A stretch of 32,855 nucleotides of DNA from an uncultured Sphingomonas sp. (lineage in GTDB: Bacteria > Pseudomonadota > Alphaproteobacteria > Sphingomonadales > Sphingomonadaceae). Below, piece by piece: positions 32,750-32,855 of the stretch. Where the stretch lies: assembly GCA_913774925.1 (NCBI GenBank), contig CAJYKB010000046.1:1-32855 (forward strand), read 5' to 3'. The notes beneath the pieces are model-generated. The model searched no databases, was not told where the DNA came from, and saw only the letters and a program-made list of their open reading frames with translations. Both the position numbers and the translations under genes were made by a program. How positions within the stretch are numbered: position 1 is the first letter of the stretch; every line of letters begins with the position of its first letter.

Positions 32750-32855
32750 CATAAGATGGGGGATGAGATGAAGAGAAACCAGGCAAGAGCGACGAGGCCG
32801 GCGATCACGCCGCCGATCAAGAGCGCCGCGTTCGTCGTCTGACGCGCCCAAGGCC
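32750..32855 (-). CDS. C-terminal end of a small membrane protein (partial)
   Basis: The last 34 codons of a minus-strand frame enter at the window edge and end at TGA 32752-32750. They read PWARQTTNAALLIGG, then VIAGLVALAWFLFISSPIL, a basic/polar segment followed by one membrane helix at the C-terminus. The stop is 19 bases before nrdB, so it is likely co-transcribed. In related genomes a short hypothetical gene often lies between nrdA and nrdB, which fits, but only the stub can be seen here. The family was not recognised. Confidence 0.6.

Overview
The window looks like chromosomal DNA of a sphingomonad-type alphaproteobacterium (Sphingomonas or a close relative). The evidence is very high GC with strong G/C third-position bias, the order degP-hflC-hflK divergent from mrp, a class Ia nrdB, a proteobacterial leucine-degradation set, and many paired palindromic (REP-like) repeats at gene ends. 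No rRNA, tRNA, CRISPR array, prophage or recognisable transposase gene was seen. Most of the window is housekeeping; the unusual material is in the spaces between genes.

Layout. 1-986: partial OPT-family peptide transporter whose 3' end runs into a perfect 112-bp fold-back at the window edge, probably an assembly or library artefact. 987-1381: divergent intergenic region with a strong minus-strand terminator and a candidate small RNA. 1382-5394: homoserine dehydrogenase, two hypothetical proteins (one extremely acidic), a 2OG-Fe(II) oxygenase translationally coupled to a tiny GIV-repeat protein, and a phosphoribosyltransferase. 5473-11930: HerA-like DUF853 ATPase, DegP-type protease, HflC and HflK, then the Fe-S carrier Mrp. 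11931-12796: a 154-bp MITE-like element with 9-bp target duplications sitting inside a REP palindrome, a CoA-binding protein, and a perfect REP pair. 12797-18829: a leucine/isovalerate operon (ivd, liuB, liuD) with a divergent LysR regulator. It is split by a 478-bp cassette in which a DUF559 endonuclease-like gene lies between 57-bp inverted, doubly palindromic repeats. 19031-24364: APC amino-acid permease, an M15-like hypothetical protein, a PhnA/YjdM-like protein and aconitase. 24591-29855: a MASE1-PAS-GGDEF diguanylate cyclase, then a three-gene operon with overlapping stops and starts (DUF4136 lipoprotein, M14 carboxypeptidase, DUF389 membrane protein). 30010-31181: zinc-less L36, a HAD hydrolase and an NTF2-like protein. 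31182-31671: an AT-richer islet with one small ORF. 31672-32855: nrdB and the C-terminal stub of a membrane protein.

How the genes work together. Ivd, LiuB and LiuD perform consecutive steps from isovaleryl-CoA to 3-methylglutaconyl-CoA, and the LysR gene is placed to control them. DegP and HflKC are envelope protein quality control. Aconitase and homoserine dehydrogenase are central metabolism. The best candidate for an undescribed system is the DUF559 cassette: its two flanking repeats differ by compensatory changes that preserve both hairpins, and the repeats themselves appear to supply the gene's ribosome-binding site, its last codons and a hairpin just before its stop.
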